Shown here piece by piece: positions 11,001 through 23,064 of a stretch of DNA of 64,000 nucleotides. Every line of letters starts with the position of its first letter. The stretch's first letter is position 1. The stretch comes from Siphonodentalium dalli (lineage: Eukaryota; Mollusca; Scaphopoda; Gadilida; Siphonodentaliidae). The notes under the pieces are model-generated. The model made no database searches. It was not told the DNA's origin and saw nothing but the letters and a program-made list of their open reading frames with translations. The stretch spans positions 248,593,827 through 248,657,826 of the forward strand of contig CP136064.1 in NCBI GenBank assembly GCA_032622095.1. The letters are read 5' to 3'. The translations under genes and the position numbers were made by a program.

Positions 11001-11933
11001 CACTTTACCCAACAAAACGGCCAAAACCGCCCAAATAAAGCTTCAACAGCCTAAAATATCTTCGGTCTGTCTCAATAACACCATACAAATATGGATATCA
11101 TTGGAACCGGTTCATTGACCACATTGTGAAGGTTACAGTTATGCACTGTGCCAATGCATTCTCTTATATATGCGAGTCGATCATAGGTCGCCTCGCATAT
11201 ATAAGAGAATGCATTTGCCTTACCATTTATCCTTACATTCTTTAACAATTTTATAATTTTTTCTTACATTTTTTAACAATTTTTATAATATTTTTCTACA
11301 TTCTTTGACAATTTTATCATTTTTAATATGTGTTAAAGGTACGGTTGGCCTTGGCGGTGGGTATCCTGTGAAAATATTTCCACCCGCCAAAAACCGCCAC
11401 AAACAGAAAGAACATCAAAATGTAGACCGACTTTGTCCGTATATAAATAAGAAATATCGCATAAACAGTATGTTGTTCTCATATGTTTAACCATTGTTAT
11501 GTAAACAAAAGCTTAAAAAGTTACTTTTCTGGTGTTTGTTTATATTATGATGATAAACATAAAGAGCGTTCTTGGTTGGTGAATTCCTGATATGGAACTA
11601 ATAAAGAGCGTTTATGCCATTTGTGTGTGATTAGCCAGTAGCATTGTGCTGTCTTCTGTAACACAACCAGGCTCTTGCTTAGGTAAAATATAGTAGGTCT
11701 TTATGATAACATGCTGTTTACGCGATGGTAATGGTATATATGAACGAAGCTGTATGCGTTTTAATGTTTTTCTGTTTACGGTGATTGGAACAAATATGAA
11801 TATTTTCGACAACTAAGGCCGCACGTGCCTTTAAGCTAATGCATTCTCTTATATATGCGAGGCGACCTATGGTCGACTCGCATATATAAGAGAATGCATT
11901 GGCACAGGGCCGTTCTGTTGGGTAAAGGTTTAA
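10997..11933. mobile_element. TTAA MITE family D, second copy, interrupted by E
   Basis: The left end TTAACACTTTACCCAAC and right end GTTGGGTAAAGGTTTAA correspond to the D termini at 8457-8849 with one or two changes each. The first ~155 bp are nearly identical to that copy. It has hairpins at 11152-11218 and about 11836-11905. A 498-bp element E plus its TTAA duplication occupies the short spacer in front of the second hairpin, at the point where the intact copy reads GTGTTAAGCC. Confidence 0.85.
11333..11834 (+). mobile_element. TTAA MITE family E, nested in D
   Basis: TTAA at 11333-11336 and 11831-11834 flank inverted ends TTAAAGGTACGGTTGGCC and, on the other strand, TTAAAGGCACGTGCGGCC. 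The empty site is visible in the intact D copy (a single TTAA near 8754-8757), which proves TTAA duplication. Inside are the GGCGGTGGGTATCCTG block and the core CCTGATATGG with AAAGAGCGTT repeats shared with family B. Open frames of 61-95 codons within are not conserved in the second E copy. Confidence 0.85.
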
Positions 11934-12201
11934 ATTGGTTTTTCGTTTATTCCGGTAAGTCTGCTCAGACTTCCATTGTTTCACTCTCAGAATATGCGTC
12001 CCCACTTACTTGTATTTATTAATTTTTGACACAAAATGTACGTAGTACATCATATTATGTAGGCATTTGACATAATCGTTTATTTTAGAGCTGTCATTGA
12101 TATGTTCTACCATATAAGTACACACATGTACCATGTCTCGGAACAATTTTCAACGCCCACATTATTTTATTTAGTTGATTGCAAATCTCTACGCGAACTG
12201 T

Positions 12202-12288
12202 TTAACCCTTTCAGTGCCAAGTCCGATTTTTGAATCAACCGGAAATATAGGTTGATACAAAAATCGGACTTGGCACTGAAAGGGTTAA
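12202..12288. mobile_element. 87-bp TTAA hairpin MITE, family D2
   Basis: TTAACCCTTTCAGTGCCAAG at 12202 and its exact reverse complement ending at 12288 enclose a short middle, so the whole element folds into one hairpin with about 35-bp arms. The arms continue through GTCCGATTTTTG. A longer relative lies at 54505-55003. Confidence 0.85.
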
Positions 12289-13497
12289 TTAAGTATATTG
12301 TAGCATTCTCATTTTAGTTACAACAATCTCAATATCAATGAAAAAATACACTATTATAAAATATCCGGCACATTAGACACGTGTTACGCAGGTTTCGTCG
12401 TGTCACGCTATACCCCTTAATTCAAGAAGGCTAACCTACAAATTTCTCAATTCGCTGACTGGGCAAGTTGATGGAAGTATCGTAATTGTTTTCTCTTTTC
12501 TGAAACAGATGTCGGTTTGGCGACGTCATTATTCCGTTAAATAAGTGGTCTCCGCGCGTTTAAGTGATAACACTTGTTAAACTAGCTACTTTGACATAGG
12601 TGTGCATGTTAACAAAGTCTATATACCGATTCGGTAGCCGCCAAATGCTAAATGCATTGTACACAGCAGTCGGTATATGCACCGTAGTTTGTGAAAGAAG
12701 CTCACGCCTCGAAAATTAGTTATTGTTATTTTCAAGTGGCTTTGATCGTACGCTATTATTCAAGTAACTCAATTGAGAAATGTAACACTCCACATGTGTG
12801 ATGTTCGATGGAGAACTAACGTCTCACACATGTCGACGTCGTGTTGTACACTTGTAACTTGCGTCAGCCTCAAATAGCCTTGATTCAAGTTGATTATATC
12901 TCGAGTGCTGAATTAGTAGGAAATCAAAACGAAAACATGAGGATATAATGTGGAGGCAAATGTAGATCTTGTATACTTTTCTAGTAAAAGCGAGCCACTA
13001 TGATTTTCTTAACTTATTCAGTTTGGAGGGATTTTTAAGACTTTATTCCAATTTTTTATCCAGCCGGATGTAGAAAAAAATGAGAGGGTGCCAATATGGT
13101 GGAAAACAGCATGTAAATCAGCCCTAGCCTGTATATTTGCGGTAATTTAAAAAAAAACACTGACTTCATTCGTTTTATGCATCAACTGCCAAGGCATTGG
13201 GGCATTGGGGCATCATTGGTAAGACACACAGCCATATCGAAGTCAGTTCGATTCCAGTTAAGCACACATAGGCTTTGCGCAAAGGGAGGCTAACATGATT
13301 CCGTCATCTGGGCAAATTTCAGTCGAAGTTAAACTACAGACCCACATATTAATAGTGGGTCTGATTACTGGTCGTAGACTTTCTATTTCCCGAACCGTGT
13401 GATTCCACATCAATAGCGCAAATCAGACTTCACAATTAGCAGTCCCAAGATAAATGTGTCCAATCGAAGCGATTAACGTAACGTGATGTGACGTAAT
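12289..13497. other. no feature seen
   Basis: Mostly unique-looking sequence. A short inverted pair ACATGTGTGA/TCACACATGT occurs near 12793-12832, and a fragment like GTGTGATTCCACAT near 13398 resembles the arm of the inverted-repeat element at 15400-15883. Confidence 0.4.
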
Positions 13498-14033
13498 CAC
13501 GGGGTAGGAACTGCTCCATGAGAAAAGATCCTCTTGTGAGTTTAGGTCCAGTTCACTTTCGATACGTGTCCAGTTCACTTGCGAGTTTTTTGTACTTGGT
13601 CCAAAACAGACGTGCTATACATCATGTGCCAAACTACCGTAGCGCAATAACCATTAGCGATTAAATTCAAACAAAAGTGAGTCTAGTGTGAAGTTTTAGT
13701 TCAAACATATCTGTTGCATAGATGTTCGGGTAGTGAACGGATCTTATCAATGGTGAACTGGGACCCATCACTAGTGAACTGGAACATTTCTTAAAATGGA
13801 TAAATTCTACTATTCCACATTTACTTAACAATTTCCAACTTGTACGTCTTGATAGTTGAGGTAGCTGGCAAGGTATATATACAACAAATGAACTGCATAT
13901 ATACCTCTGTTGCGTAAAATTGCGTCATTTACCATGGGAAAATTCCCAGTGACCTTGGCCAGATCGGATAAGAACTGGACCGAATATCGGAAGAGGTATC
14001 AGTCCCGCGGAGCAGTTCCTACCCCGTGGTAAT
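13493..14033. mobile_element. inverted-repeat transposon with GTAAT duplication
   Basis: A perfect 20-bp inverted end, CACGGGGTAGGAACTGCTCC, occupies 13498-13517 and, reversed, 14009-14028. GTAAT is directly repeated outside both ends (13493-13497 and 14029-14033), consistent with a 5-bp target duplication. The interior repeats AGTTCACTTTCGAT/AGTTCACTTGCGA and AGTGAACTGG phrases. No transposase is present and the superfamily is not determined. Confidence 0.75.
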
Positions 14034-14289
14034 ATGGGGGAGCCTGCACGCTTCCATGCCGGAAATGACATTTCGACGAGACTACCATAGTATGACTCTG
14101 AGTAAGACTGCATGAGCAAAAATCGTCAGTTGTTTAGCGGGGGATGGTGGATTCTACGTGTCGTGGTGTGATTTTCAAATTCCAATTGAATTTAACCGTC
14201 TGCAGTGTGAACGGTCTTCACCTCCAACCACAATATCCGACAATGTCGTAATAATGCTGCCCACACTATGTTACGAAGCAATAAACAGA

Positions 14290-14475
14290 CTCCTCAGATG
14301 TATATAATATATCAGATTTATGGAGGTACGGAGTCTACGGACTCAGTATGAGTGTTCGGTGCTTCAGTGAACGTGAACAAATTCTCATTTCTTATCGAAA
14401 TGGATATATTGTGACTAAATTGAGTTTTAATATATCGCAATGAAACTCGGTTTATGATGGAACATGAGATCATGT
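14290..14475 (+). repeat. dispersed repeat Q, copy 1
   Basis: Shares TTTATGGAG, GAGTATGAGTGTTC-like and AATTCTCATTTCT phrases, in order, with 45040-45160 and 52468-52600. Boundaries are approximate and no termini are seen. Confidence 0.5.
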
Positions 14476-15399
14476 TTGTTAACGCATATCTGAGAACGCG
14501 ATGATCACAAACTCAAATAATGGGACAATTATTGCTGATATGGCTTCTATTATGTCAGTCCGAGTATCAAATGAACATCAACCAGAACGTGTGTACTTTT
14601 TGATCGATTTACGACATATGGTGGTACTTCCGTACCGCATGTGGAGCTGTTGTATATACTACATAATCGTACATTTGTACCACGAAACTGACTATTCATC
14701 GTACATGCGCCGTGTTAAATAACCAAGCGACTCATATTACTTTAAGTTAAGTGTATAGTTCGTTGTACAGTAGATATAGTTTAGTTTAGTATAAGCATAA
14801 TATAGTTGTCACAGTAATAACCATGCATGGCCGGGATATTAAACTTGTGAAGTCGGAATATTTTCAGATTCTATGTTGTGGGCACGTTCTTGGAATATGA
14901 ATTCAATTTTGTTCTCATATGCGAAATTCTTAAAGAATTAACCATATTGATAGGTATTTCTATATTCTTAAAGAATTAAATATATTGATAGTATATAAAG
15001 TTGATTCACGACGAAGATAACGTAAACAAATCTCTCGATATTTGTAAAGAAAGCAACTGAAAAAAAGAATATTCTACAATGACCGGAAGTGCATTAGTGC
15101 ATGGGTGGTTATAGTACGCTCAATATATACATGTATATGGTGTTGCGTCCATTTATGTATTTTTCCTACATTATATGTCTGTATATGCCATGCACTAACG
15201 TGATTGTGTATACTCTCGTATCACATATGTGAAAGAGAGATAGCATAAATGATTAAAAACTTGAAACTTGTTTTGTGCGAGTCAGTATAGGCCTATGCGT
15301 ACTAGTATATCAAATGTGCTGATTTGCGAATCACTAAACGAACTCCTATCTCAGACTCTATGCGGAAGAATCTCTCCGTTATGGATGTGAGCACGGTGG
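14476..15399. other. no feature seen
   Basis: Contains TATATTGATAG short direct repeats near 14943-14996 and otherwise nothing recognised. Confidence 0.4.
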
Positions 15400-15883
15400 G
15401 GAATCACGTGGTTTCGAGGTTGGTGAGTACCACGCATTCAAAATGAACAAAGGCACACAATCATATTATACGAGGAACTGACACAAAACATAGCAGTTTT
15501 ACTGTTACGAGCATATGCTGGTTTATTTTTGGAACAAGTTGATACCTTATTTGTTCGGAAATACTTTGTAGTTTTCTATAACATTCTGACCAAATGTGCC
15601 ATGCAGTCGGAAGTGCGTGGAATACACCAGTCCATACATGATGGAGATTCCTTCGACTGACAACTTTGGACACAATGTTAGAGCAAACAAATGTGAAGTT
15701 TGACATAAATGAGGCATCAGCTTGTTTGAAAAATTGTATAGCATATGCTCGTATCTGTCAATATACTATGTAATATGTCATATCTTAGTTTATTACCTTT
15801 TTTCCTCTATTCTGGTCACGTTTTAGATCGCCTCGGCCATTTTGAATGCGTGATAGTAATCAACTCGAAACCACGTGATTCCA
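15400..15883. mobile_element. inverted-repeat element, ~480 bp
   Basis: The left arm 15400-15446 reads GGAATCACGTGGTTTCGAG then ACGCATTCAAAATG. The right arm 15838-15882 is its reverse complement with small changes. A second inner pair, TACGAGCATATGCT and its reverse complement, lies at about 15508-15521 and 15739-15752. This looks like a MITE or foldback element; target duplication is not clear. Confidence 0.6.
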
Positions 15884-17090
15884 CACATGAGAGTGGCATT
15901 TCAGGTTACACTGGTGTAAATGTTTTCCATAGGCCTCAGTGCTAACGTTTTAGCGTATAATGTTGGCAATATAAATTGTGGGTCCAAAATTTTCTTTAAA
16001 TCTGAAAAATTGACATTTGGGGAAACGTTTTACGCAAAAAAATCATGTCCGTCTAGCAGGGAATTCGTCTTTAAATCTTGTGTTTTCGTTACTAGTGTCA
16101 GAATAGCATAAAAAAATACTGTCATATTTTAGACCACACCAAAAAATTCAAACTTCACTACAAAGGGTTAATTCCTGTGCCAATGGTTATTTTACCTATG
16201 GGAAATCATAGGGAAGAGGTGTGATGATTTTTGTTATGCAAAAACACTCACAAGGCTATTGACCAATCAGGGCCCACTGTCTATTTTATTCTCTCCTATA
16301 TATTCCCGCATCCGCTAGATGTCACTCCGAACCCTATTTAACCTTCAAACCTGTATCTGCAGGTAATCAGTGTCTGTCCGTGACAACATCAAGTATGCGA
16401 AAAAAAGTTATGCTTATTATTTTCATTTAGCAATACTCATTGGAAACCCCATTACATTGCACACTGCACATTTTCTCTCAAGTACCCTTCTTTTGACATG
16501 GCATCAACAATCCTATATTGCCAGATGCACGCTTCCCTCTTAATGTTCTGCCTCCGGTATTACTAGTTTTTTTTTACCTGAAATCCTACTGCTACCAGAG
16601 ACCTACCTGCACGTATAAACTAGCCGCTCTATTGAAGTCCCGAAATCACAAGACTGTTAAAAACTTGTCAGTATTTATTGAAAGTACACAATCCGAATTA
16701 ACGCTCCTAAATTACTATTTCGTTGGTTTCGGGGTTAAACAAAATATTTTATTCGAGTAGAGGAACCCACTCATCAAAGCTCAGAGTAATCAGATATGGA
16801 TTTTTTCAATCTTGTTATTTTTCACCACCTTTTATTGTTTATATTTGGCGACCTGGCTAATATTCGACGAGCCGACCGAAATAATATCGATACCAAATTG
16901 CGTTGAACAGAATGTTGATATATAACACGTTTTGAAACATTTTGTACTAAAGTTGTTAGTGGTTAGCATTATTTTTTGGTAATTCATCGATTCTGATAAC
17001 TAAAGCGTCTTTTCGAATCGGATTGTGTACCATTAAGAGGGTCTTTGTCAATATTCGCCCCCCTATATAAACTAGACCTATAAATAGAAA
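15884..17090. other. no feature seen
   Basis: Contains CAAAGGGTTAA at 16163-16173, which resembles the right end of a TTAACCCTTTG-type element, but no left partner was found. Confidence 0.35.
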
Positions 17091-17176
17091 ACAACTAGCT
17101 GATGTGCCCGACTTCGTCCGTCCCAGCTATTTAGAGGTTTCTTTATGATCGCCTCCATCTGGACAGAATATACAGC

Positions 17177-17245
17177 GTCTGGACTTGTTTGTGGACGTTG
17201 CAAAATTGAGTCAGATGGGGAAATGCGAGTTTGAAATGACTACCT
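17177..17245 (-). pseudogene. second, highly decayed copy of the helicase KSQGQTL region
   Basis: The minus strand translates to FKLAFPHLTQF..VHKQVQTL, which aligns with FKRLQFPVRLSFAMSINKSQ..TL of the main remnant about 220 bp away. At DNA level GACTTGTTTGTGGACGT parallels GACTTGTTTATAGACAT at 17412-17428. It is either a partial internal duplication or the edge of another Helitron copy. Confidence 0.55.
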
Positions 17246-17275
17246 AATTCAATGCCTCATTATACATAATGTGTT

Positions 17276-17660
17276 TTATCCTACCACCCGGGGCATATAA
17301 AAACAGGTTGTGGGTGATCCCACGCGTGAACAGGCGACGTAAAGCTGGCCATGTGAGAAGCATGATGGGTCCTGAAGTTGAATCCCAGCAACCGTCAGCG
17401 TCTGTCCTTGGGACTTGTTTATAGACATGGCGAAACTCAGTCTGACAGGGAATTGCAAGCGCTTGAATTCAACTGGCGAGTTTTGGAATGAACACATGTT
17501 CCCCCTTTCCGAACCCAGTGAGTATTGTAGCCTTGATGATATGAAGCGAGCTTCTCCTTATAGCCAGTCTTGTGCCATTATACAGATGCGGGGGTTCCAG
17601 ATTTCTGAGGAGCATTACCGGCATGGGGTGGCAGCCCTGGATGATCGAGAGAGTTGATCT
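17276..17660 (-). pseudogene. Helitron Pif1-like helicase, C-terminal remnant
   Basis: Reading leftward from about 17657, frame-shifted segments give INSLDHPGLPPH, then MLLRNLEPPHLYNGTRL, then ATILTGFGKGEHVFIP. After a frameshift near 17485 comes the last open block at 17276-17497, with FKRLQFPVRLSFAMSINK, SQGQTL and YVACSRVGSP. These are the conserved closing motifs of the Pif1-family helicase domain in Helitron Rep-helicase proteins, which unwinds DNA during rolling-circle transposition. There is a deletion between GLPPH and MLLRNL, so the gene is dead. The upstream helicase motifs and Rep domain are absent from the window. Confidence 0.88.
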
Positions 17661-17899
17661 ACTAATTCAAAGTGACAACGTTGAACAATGCTGAGCGAAC
17701 AACGTTGAACAGATTTGGAGAAAGAAAAAAACCCTATTGTTCGAATGGTCCAGAAGCATGCCTATATGGGCGTATAGTATATGAGCGAAGTTAAGGACAC
17801 GGTCGCATGTGAAATTGGACCCGCCATTATTGTTCCTGGGATCAAAGTAGGCCTACATACCAAATTTGAGTCGGGTCGGTCGAGCAGTTTTCGAGTCTA

Positions 17900-18004
17900 A
17901 CACACATACATACATACGTACAAACATAAATACATACATATACATACATACACACATTCACCCTTACATACACACACATACATACATACATACATACATA
18001 CAGA
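17900..18004. repeat. CATA microsatellite
   Basis: Imperfect CATA/CACA tetranucleotide run of about 100 bp. Confidence 0.9.
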
Positions 18005-18189
18005 CAGCAATATATAAATAGATGTCTTTTTGTCGTTGAAAAATCACGCGTTGATTATTGTTCACTTTCTATATAGTTGAAAGTATGTGAAATAAATGGA
18101 TAACAAGTTATATATCAAACAAGTTAGTCAGGGGCGCTGGAGCAGGGTGTGAAAACAGGGGCCAGTCCCCTTTTCCTCAAACATATTAT

Positions 18190-18432
18190 CGTGCAAATAG
18201 GTTCATATTTAACCTAAATAACCACATATGTTCATATTGGACTTATTTGATAATGTAATAGGCTCACACTGAACTTACCCTTTATTCCGTTGAATGGCGT
18301 GGGCCACGATGAAAACACATTACCATGCTAAAATGCATGTATATAACCTATTGCTCAAATATTGCCATATTGAACTTATTTCGTTATAAAATAAGTTTAT
18401 ATTGAACCTATTTAGACCTGCAAATGGGTTCA
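18190..18432. repeat. dispersed repeat C, copy 1
   Basis: Typical C phrases occur in order: GCAAATAGGTTCATATT, ATATTGGACTTATTTGAT, GGCGTGGGCCACGATGAAAA and CACATTACCATG. The family recurs at 26370, 32035, 35670, 37600, 39245, 44328 and 48920. Copies vary in length and orientation, and clear termini are not seen. Confidence 0.6.
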
Positions 18433-19599
18433 TAATGAGATTATGATCCAGGATAACTGTCTGCACTCGACTGACGCCAGTTCCATTTCATAATTTACAC
18501 ATGGAACTGTGCAATTTTAATGGTTGTGCCCCTTGCCCTGTAATTGCTTCCTCCACCCCTGTCAATGTCTTTCATGCGCCACTTATCATTCCAAATGTGT
18601 TATTTGTGCGCTAAGGAATATATATAGAATGGAAAAAATATGATTCATAAAAAATGGCATGGTACCTGAATACATCATTCAATGACTCAACACGATGGGA
18701 TCGCCAGAGATATCCTGCAAGTCGTGAACTTTCTTTGAGAGCCGTTGCAATCAATGTAAAGGAAAGTTCCGTTGACATTGATGCACACCCTTTCTTTGGA
18801 TTGGCGTCTATATTTTGGCGATGAATTTTCAAACCACAACAGAAGGAACAATCCTCATTTATTCTTATAATATATACACTTGGGACCGCCGTGTTGAATA
18901 ATACCAACACACTCCCAAATAGTCACCTCTCTCGATGGATCTTTCATCTGTTAATCTGTTTTATGTATAGACATCATACTGGCTGTTACGATACGCCGAG
19001 TAACAACAAAATACTGATTGCAAAACCTGTATGAATGAAGCATGTTTTGAGTGAGTATTACATGAAGATTATCGAAAAACTCTCAGAGCAGATGGTTGGT
19101 TTGAATGCCAAGGTCTTGACTCAATAATTGCGTGCTAGTCTGCAGCTGCTTTTTAACACCAATAACACTGGGCCTCCAATAAACACTGTTCGTCGACGAG
19201 AAAACCAGACGCATGCTCATGTATGCAGCAACACTAAAAATCATTGTGTATATATGCAACATCAATGATTAATGTGCCACCAAACTCACATCATTTCCAA
19301 ATGAACATAACATATTCAAGCCAATTTGTGCAAACGTCATGACGAGAATGCCTTGTACAACAGCGCCTGGCATGTCGTGCGTTGTGCGCTGAATGTGTAC
19401 GCTAGACCGACCGTACTTATTGCCAGATCATATTATGCTTCTTGGTTTTGAATGTAATATAGTGAATTCATATGTTAGGTCTTGAAACTAATGTACGAAT
19501 TCGAATCGGTTATTGGCAATTCATCTGTGGTAACCCCTAAGAAAAGTCACCTAGTTTCATCGACGCGAATCTAATTATACAGCCTGTTCTCGTGAATAC
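18433..19599. other. no feature seen
   Basis: A 99-codon minus-strand frame at 18611-18910 is open but has no recognised motif or repeat partner. Confidence 0.35.
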
Positions 19600-19747
19600 A
19601 GTAATGCCCTAAATAATCGACCCCTTAACCACAGCAGAATTATGGGTAATTTTTCAGGATTTAGATAGAAATATGGCTTGTTGCCATTCATTGGAAAGCT
19701 CTCATAATTCTGCTGTGGTTAAGGAGTCGATTATTTAGGGCATTACT
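19600..19747. mobile_element. palindromic MITE, 148 bp
   Basis: AGTAATGCCCTAAATAATCG at 19600 and its reverse complement ending at 19747 form ~50-bp arms that continue through CTTAACCACAGCAGAATTATG. The loop is about 45 bp. It would fold as a single long hairpin. A TA on the right may be part of a target duplication but the left side does not confirm it. Confidence 0.8.
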
Positions 19748-21405
19748 ATATAAGCACACAACGGGCGCATTTTAATGAGCGAAATAAACATACTATTTCG
19801 AAGGGCCCGGTATAATACATACGATACATGTTTTTTTTGTAATTATGTCCAGCAAGGGTCTCCAAGGATGTGTGAATAAAACGGTTCTCCCATGCTTTAG
19901 AACGATTCGCACGTGCGCTGAGAACTCCTTTCCCCTTCCTGTTGCAATTGCATATGTGAACTGCGCATGTGCCATGGATATACGCCGGCCCGTTTGCTCG
20001 CTGTAAAGGATTACTGTAGAGTTTAATTGTGGTGGATATGGGGAGGCGGGAGGGGGGTCGATGGTTTCATGTATACTCAAATACTACAGTAAGTGGTGAA
20101 ATGGGTTAATAAAGTTTATATATGTTATATAAGGCTCGCCGAAACGCTCGGAGCGTAGCAGCGTGAGAACGCTACCTCTATCTGAGATATGCTGATAGTT
20201 TTGTCGATGTGTACTGAACATAGTGACAAAATTGCCCCAATTGATTATTGCATTATATAAAAAAACATCGATGTGAAATAAATATTAATCGATAGTAGCC
20301 CCTCCGCATACATGTAGGTGTTTTCGACTCATATTTATTGTTTTATACCCGAAAACTATAACACGTATTTAGGAAGTGATATACCATATTTAAATAGTTA
20401 CATTGATCTCACTGCGAATGTAGGACATGGGACATGTACATTTTATATCACATTGAATGGGACATGTACATTTTACATGTATATCACATTGCGTTCCTCT
20501 ATACTACGAATATCCCCCCAAAATTTCCAAGCGAATTTTCCAGCATCTAAACGTACACTAACATGACATATGTGCACCAAACGATGCAACGAAACAGACC
20601 CACACGAAACCATTTAGCTGCATTATTTCACTTAAACACCTTTTTTTTTCTCTTCATTATCTTTGTTTTCTGTATCTGTTCCGTCTGTCTCCTTCTTTCT
20701 TTTCTTTTGATTCGCTCACGTCTTATCCTTAATCCTCTTCGTTCTTATATAGACATAAAAAATAACCGCTCCTGACGTTTGAAGACTAAAAAAATCGCTG
20801 AATTAGACAAGACAAGAACCTAACATCTTCTATTTCTTTCATAAATACTAAGCAATCATAACGACTGCAGACATAGCAATGATAAAATGTTTGTTCTGTG
20901 GATAAACGTCTTAATTTCTTTCCAGTGATTTGATTTCCCATATAAAACATTGTTTTACGTTATTTATATAACAACACAGCCGTATAATGGTAAATTGTTA
21001 GGGAATGTAGCACATGGTTTATCTATCATGTTCATTGACTTGTAAACTCGTTTGGCATCGTGAATTTTAGTCCACTTCAAAACATGTATTCTTGTTGTGT
21101 GGCTCCATAATTTTGGTTATGTCGAAATTTAAAGCAGCTTATGATTTTCAAGGTCAACTTCATTAACAGCATTGTCAACAAAACATTTGATTTACAAAAG
21201 TGCATCTGGTTTGATATATGTTTAAGTTTGTTGATAACATGACTTTCACTGTAACAGTACTATTTTTATTACATGATCCTACCCTTATTCCATTCAAAAA
21301 ACCCATTCTATAAATTGTGCTATTAAACGTTGGTTTCATAACAGGAAATAGTGCCAGGTGACCCTTGACTTCCAGTTTGTCGTATGTTTACATTCCGTAT
21401 GGTAT
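19748..21405. other. no feature seen
   Basis: Includes a two-fold GGGACATGTACATTTTA repeat at 20429-20475 and a pyrimidine-rich stretch at 20640-20710. A GC-richer patch at 20128-20185 has no identified partner. Confidence 0.4.
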
Positions 21406-21406
21406 G

Positions 21407-21486
21407 GGAGACTCATATATAAGAGAATGCACAGGCACAGGATTTTTAATGTTGCATTAGGCAGCTCCCGCCATGAAAGGGTAAAG
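21407..21486 (+). mobile_element. D3-type tail fragment
   Basis: Half of the D hairpin (CATATATAAGAGAATGCA) plus the tail GCAGCTCCCGCCATGAAAGG. The left hairpin arm is lost and the terminal TTAA is replaced by GTAAAG. Confidence 0.55.
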
Positions 21487-22884
21487 AAGATTCTACGCCT
21501 TGGTCGGGTGGAGAATCTGATAATTCATTAATGAAGTTATTTCCTGCTTTACAATTGACTCATGTTTGTCATTTATCAACCGTATATATCCGGAGCTGGA
21601 TTATATCTGTTTAGATATGGATTTATTATACTGACTGTCGCTACATGGTGACCTGAAAGTCGTTACATGGTGACTAAGGTTTATACTTTTTGAGCGCATT
21701 TTGTTGTAGTTACCACATTTGGTACAGTTGGACGATACACACTCAGTAAATATCATTCAGAGTGCAAATTAATTACAATATGATTTCCTTTCCGACCACC
21801 CATTTACCCGAGTTTTGTTCTGAAAAACAAATGACGTCATTTTTTGGTATCCGGCCCATTGTGTTATTTGAATGTTGAAATTTAATGGACGTGAACTTTT
21901 CTCTTAGTTTGTATACAGGATTCCCGACTCAAGGTATAGACTCGAATTTCCGCACCGCCTACTCTTTGTGACCACAGTTATGGCCCTTTGAAGAACTGTG
22001 GTACTTAAGTTTGAATAAAGGTACATTTTTCATATTTGACACATATTTTAAAAGTACAGATCCGGTTCGAGTTTTGTAAAATCTAAAAAAAAAAACCGAG
22101 TCGGCCTATTTATGCACATATCCTTGTGGTGTTCTTGTGAACGCGGGTGATATGGCCTACCGACCCTATATCGACAGAAACAACTCAGAAGGGCGCTCCG
22201 CTCCGTTGATAATTTTTCCCTTGGAAAGCGGTTCGCATGACATCTAACATACAAACCAAAGAGTGTGACTGAAATATATCTTCTCTCTCCAGCCAACCTC
22301 GGACAAATATTCATTTCTTTCCGATGTAAATCTCAGATCAAATGAGCTGATATGTCATATCACATCTTCAAACCGCACGGGTTATAGCCTCTCTGAATAC
22401 AATCATTTAAATAGAGCAGATTTCGCCAGATATAAGTGACATTGACCTGCTTATTAACTTGTTGATCTGCATGCACCACGTGACGTTTTGAATTGAGACA
22501 AGAATAACATTGTTTTCGGTGACATTTTACACCAAGACGGTTTCATTTTTGGACGAACAAATTGCATATTTACACAACGTACAAGCCGTCTGCTCGTACA
22601 AGCATATTTGATGAGTGCATTTTAGAAAACAGCGGGTTGATTGTTCAGCTGTCTTAAAAAAGCGTTGACATTTTGTAACTTATACCACCGAAGTAGCTCA
22701 GGACTGCGACAGCATTTTGAAAGCCAATTATATCTCCATTCAATAGTCCATAATTCATATAGCGTGTAAAGTGCTCCACTCCGTTGGTGATCAAATATAA
22801 ATGAAGAATAATCTTGGCATAGCGTCTGGTTACTAACTGATCAGTTTCACGCACCCGAACAAGTACATAATATAACTTTAATGG
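21487..22884. other. no feature seen
   Basis: No arrays or termini. Frames of 85-88 codons on the minus strand (22048-22314, 22654-22911) lack recognisable motifs. Confidence 0.4.
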
Positions 22885-23030
22885 TTGGAACATCGATGAG
22901 AACAATTTCAACCTATTTGCGGTGTAATGTTTTCAACTAATGTTGTGTCAGGCATGGAATTTTCAACTCGTGAAATGTTTACCAAAGTTGGGGGTTAGAC
23001 ACCCAAACCCCCTGTCGCCACGTCCATAAT
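22885..23030 (+). repeat. dispersed repeat K, copy 2
   Basis: Phrases TTCAACCTATTTG, GGCATGGAATTTTCAACT and CCCCCTGTCGCCACGTCC match the K copies at 4865-5165 (opposite strand) and 25885-26060. Confidence 0.6.
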
Positions 23031-23064
23031 GATTCCAGATCGGCACACAGTATGCCTTGAATGT

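Larger units (their letters stand above)
17095..17660 (-). mobile_element. Helitron 3' fragment
   Basis: On the minus strand, decayed helicase coding sequence is followed after about 180 bp by GACGAAGTCGGGCACATC and then CTAG at 17095-17098, next to a host T. Helitrons end in CTRR, usually after a short GC-rich hairpin, and insert between A and T. Here the GAC-GAA-GTC stem is short. No 5' TC end or Rep domain is present, so this is a truncated 3' piece. Confidence 0.6.

Noticed and set aside
17415-17657. 80-codon plus-strand frame
   Set aside because: Antisense shadow of the Helitron helicase remnant.
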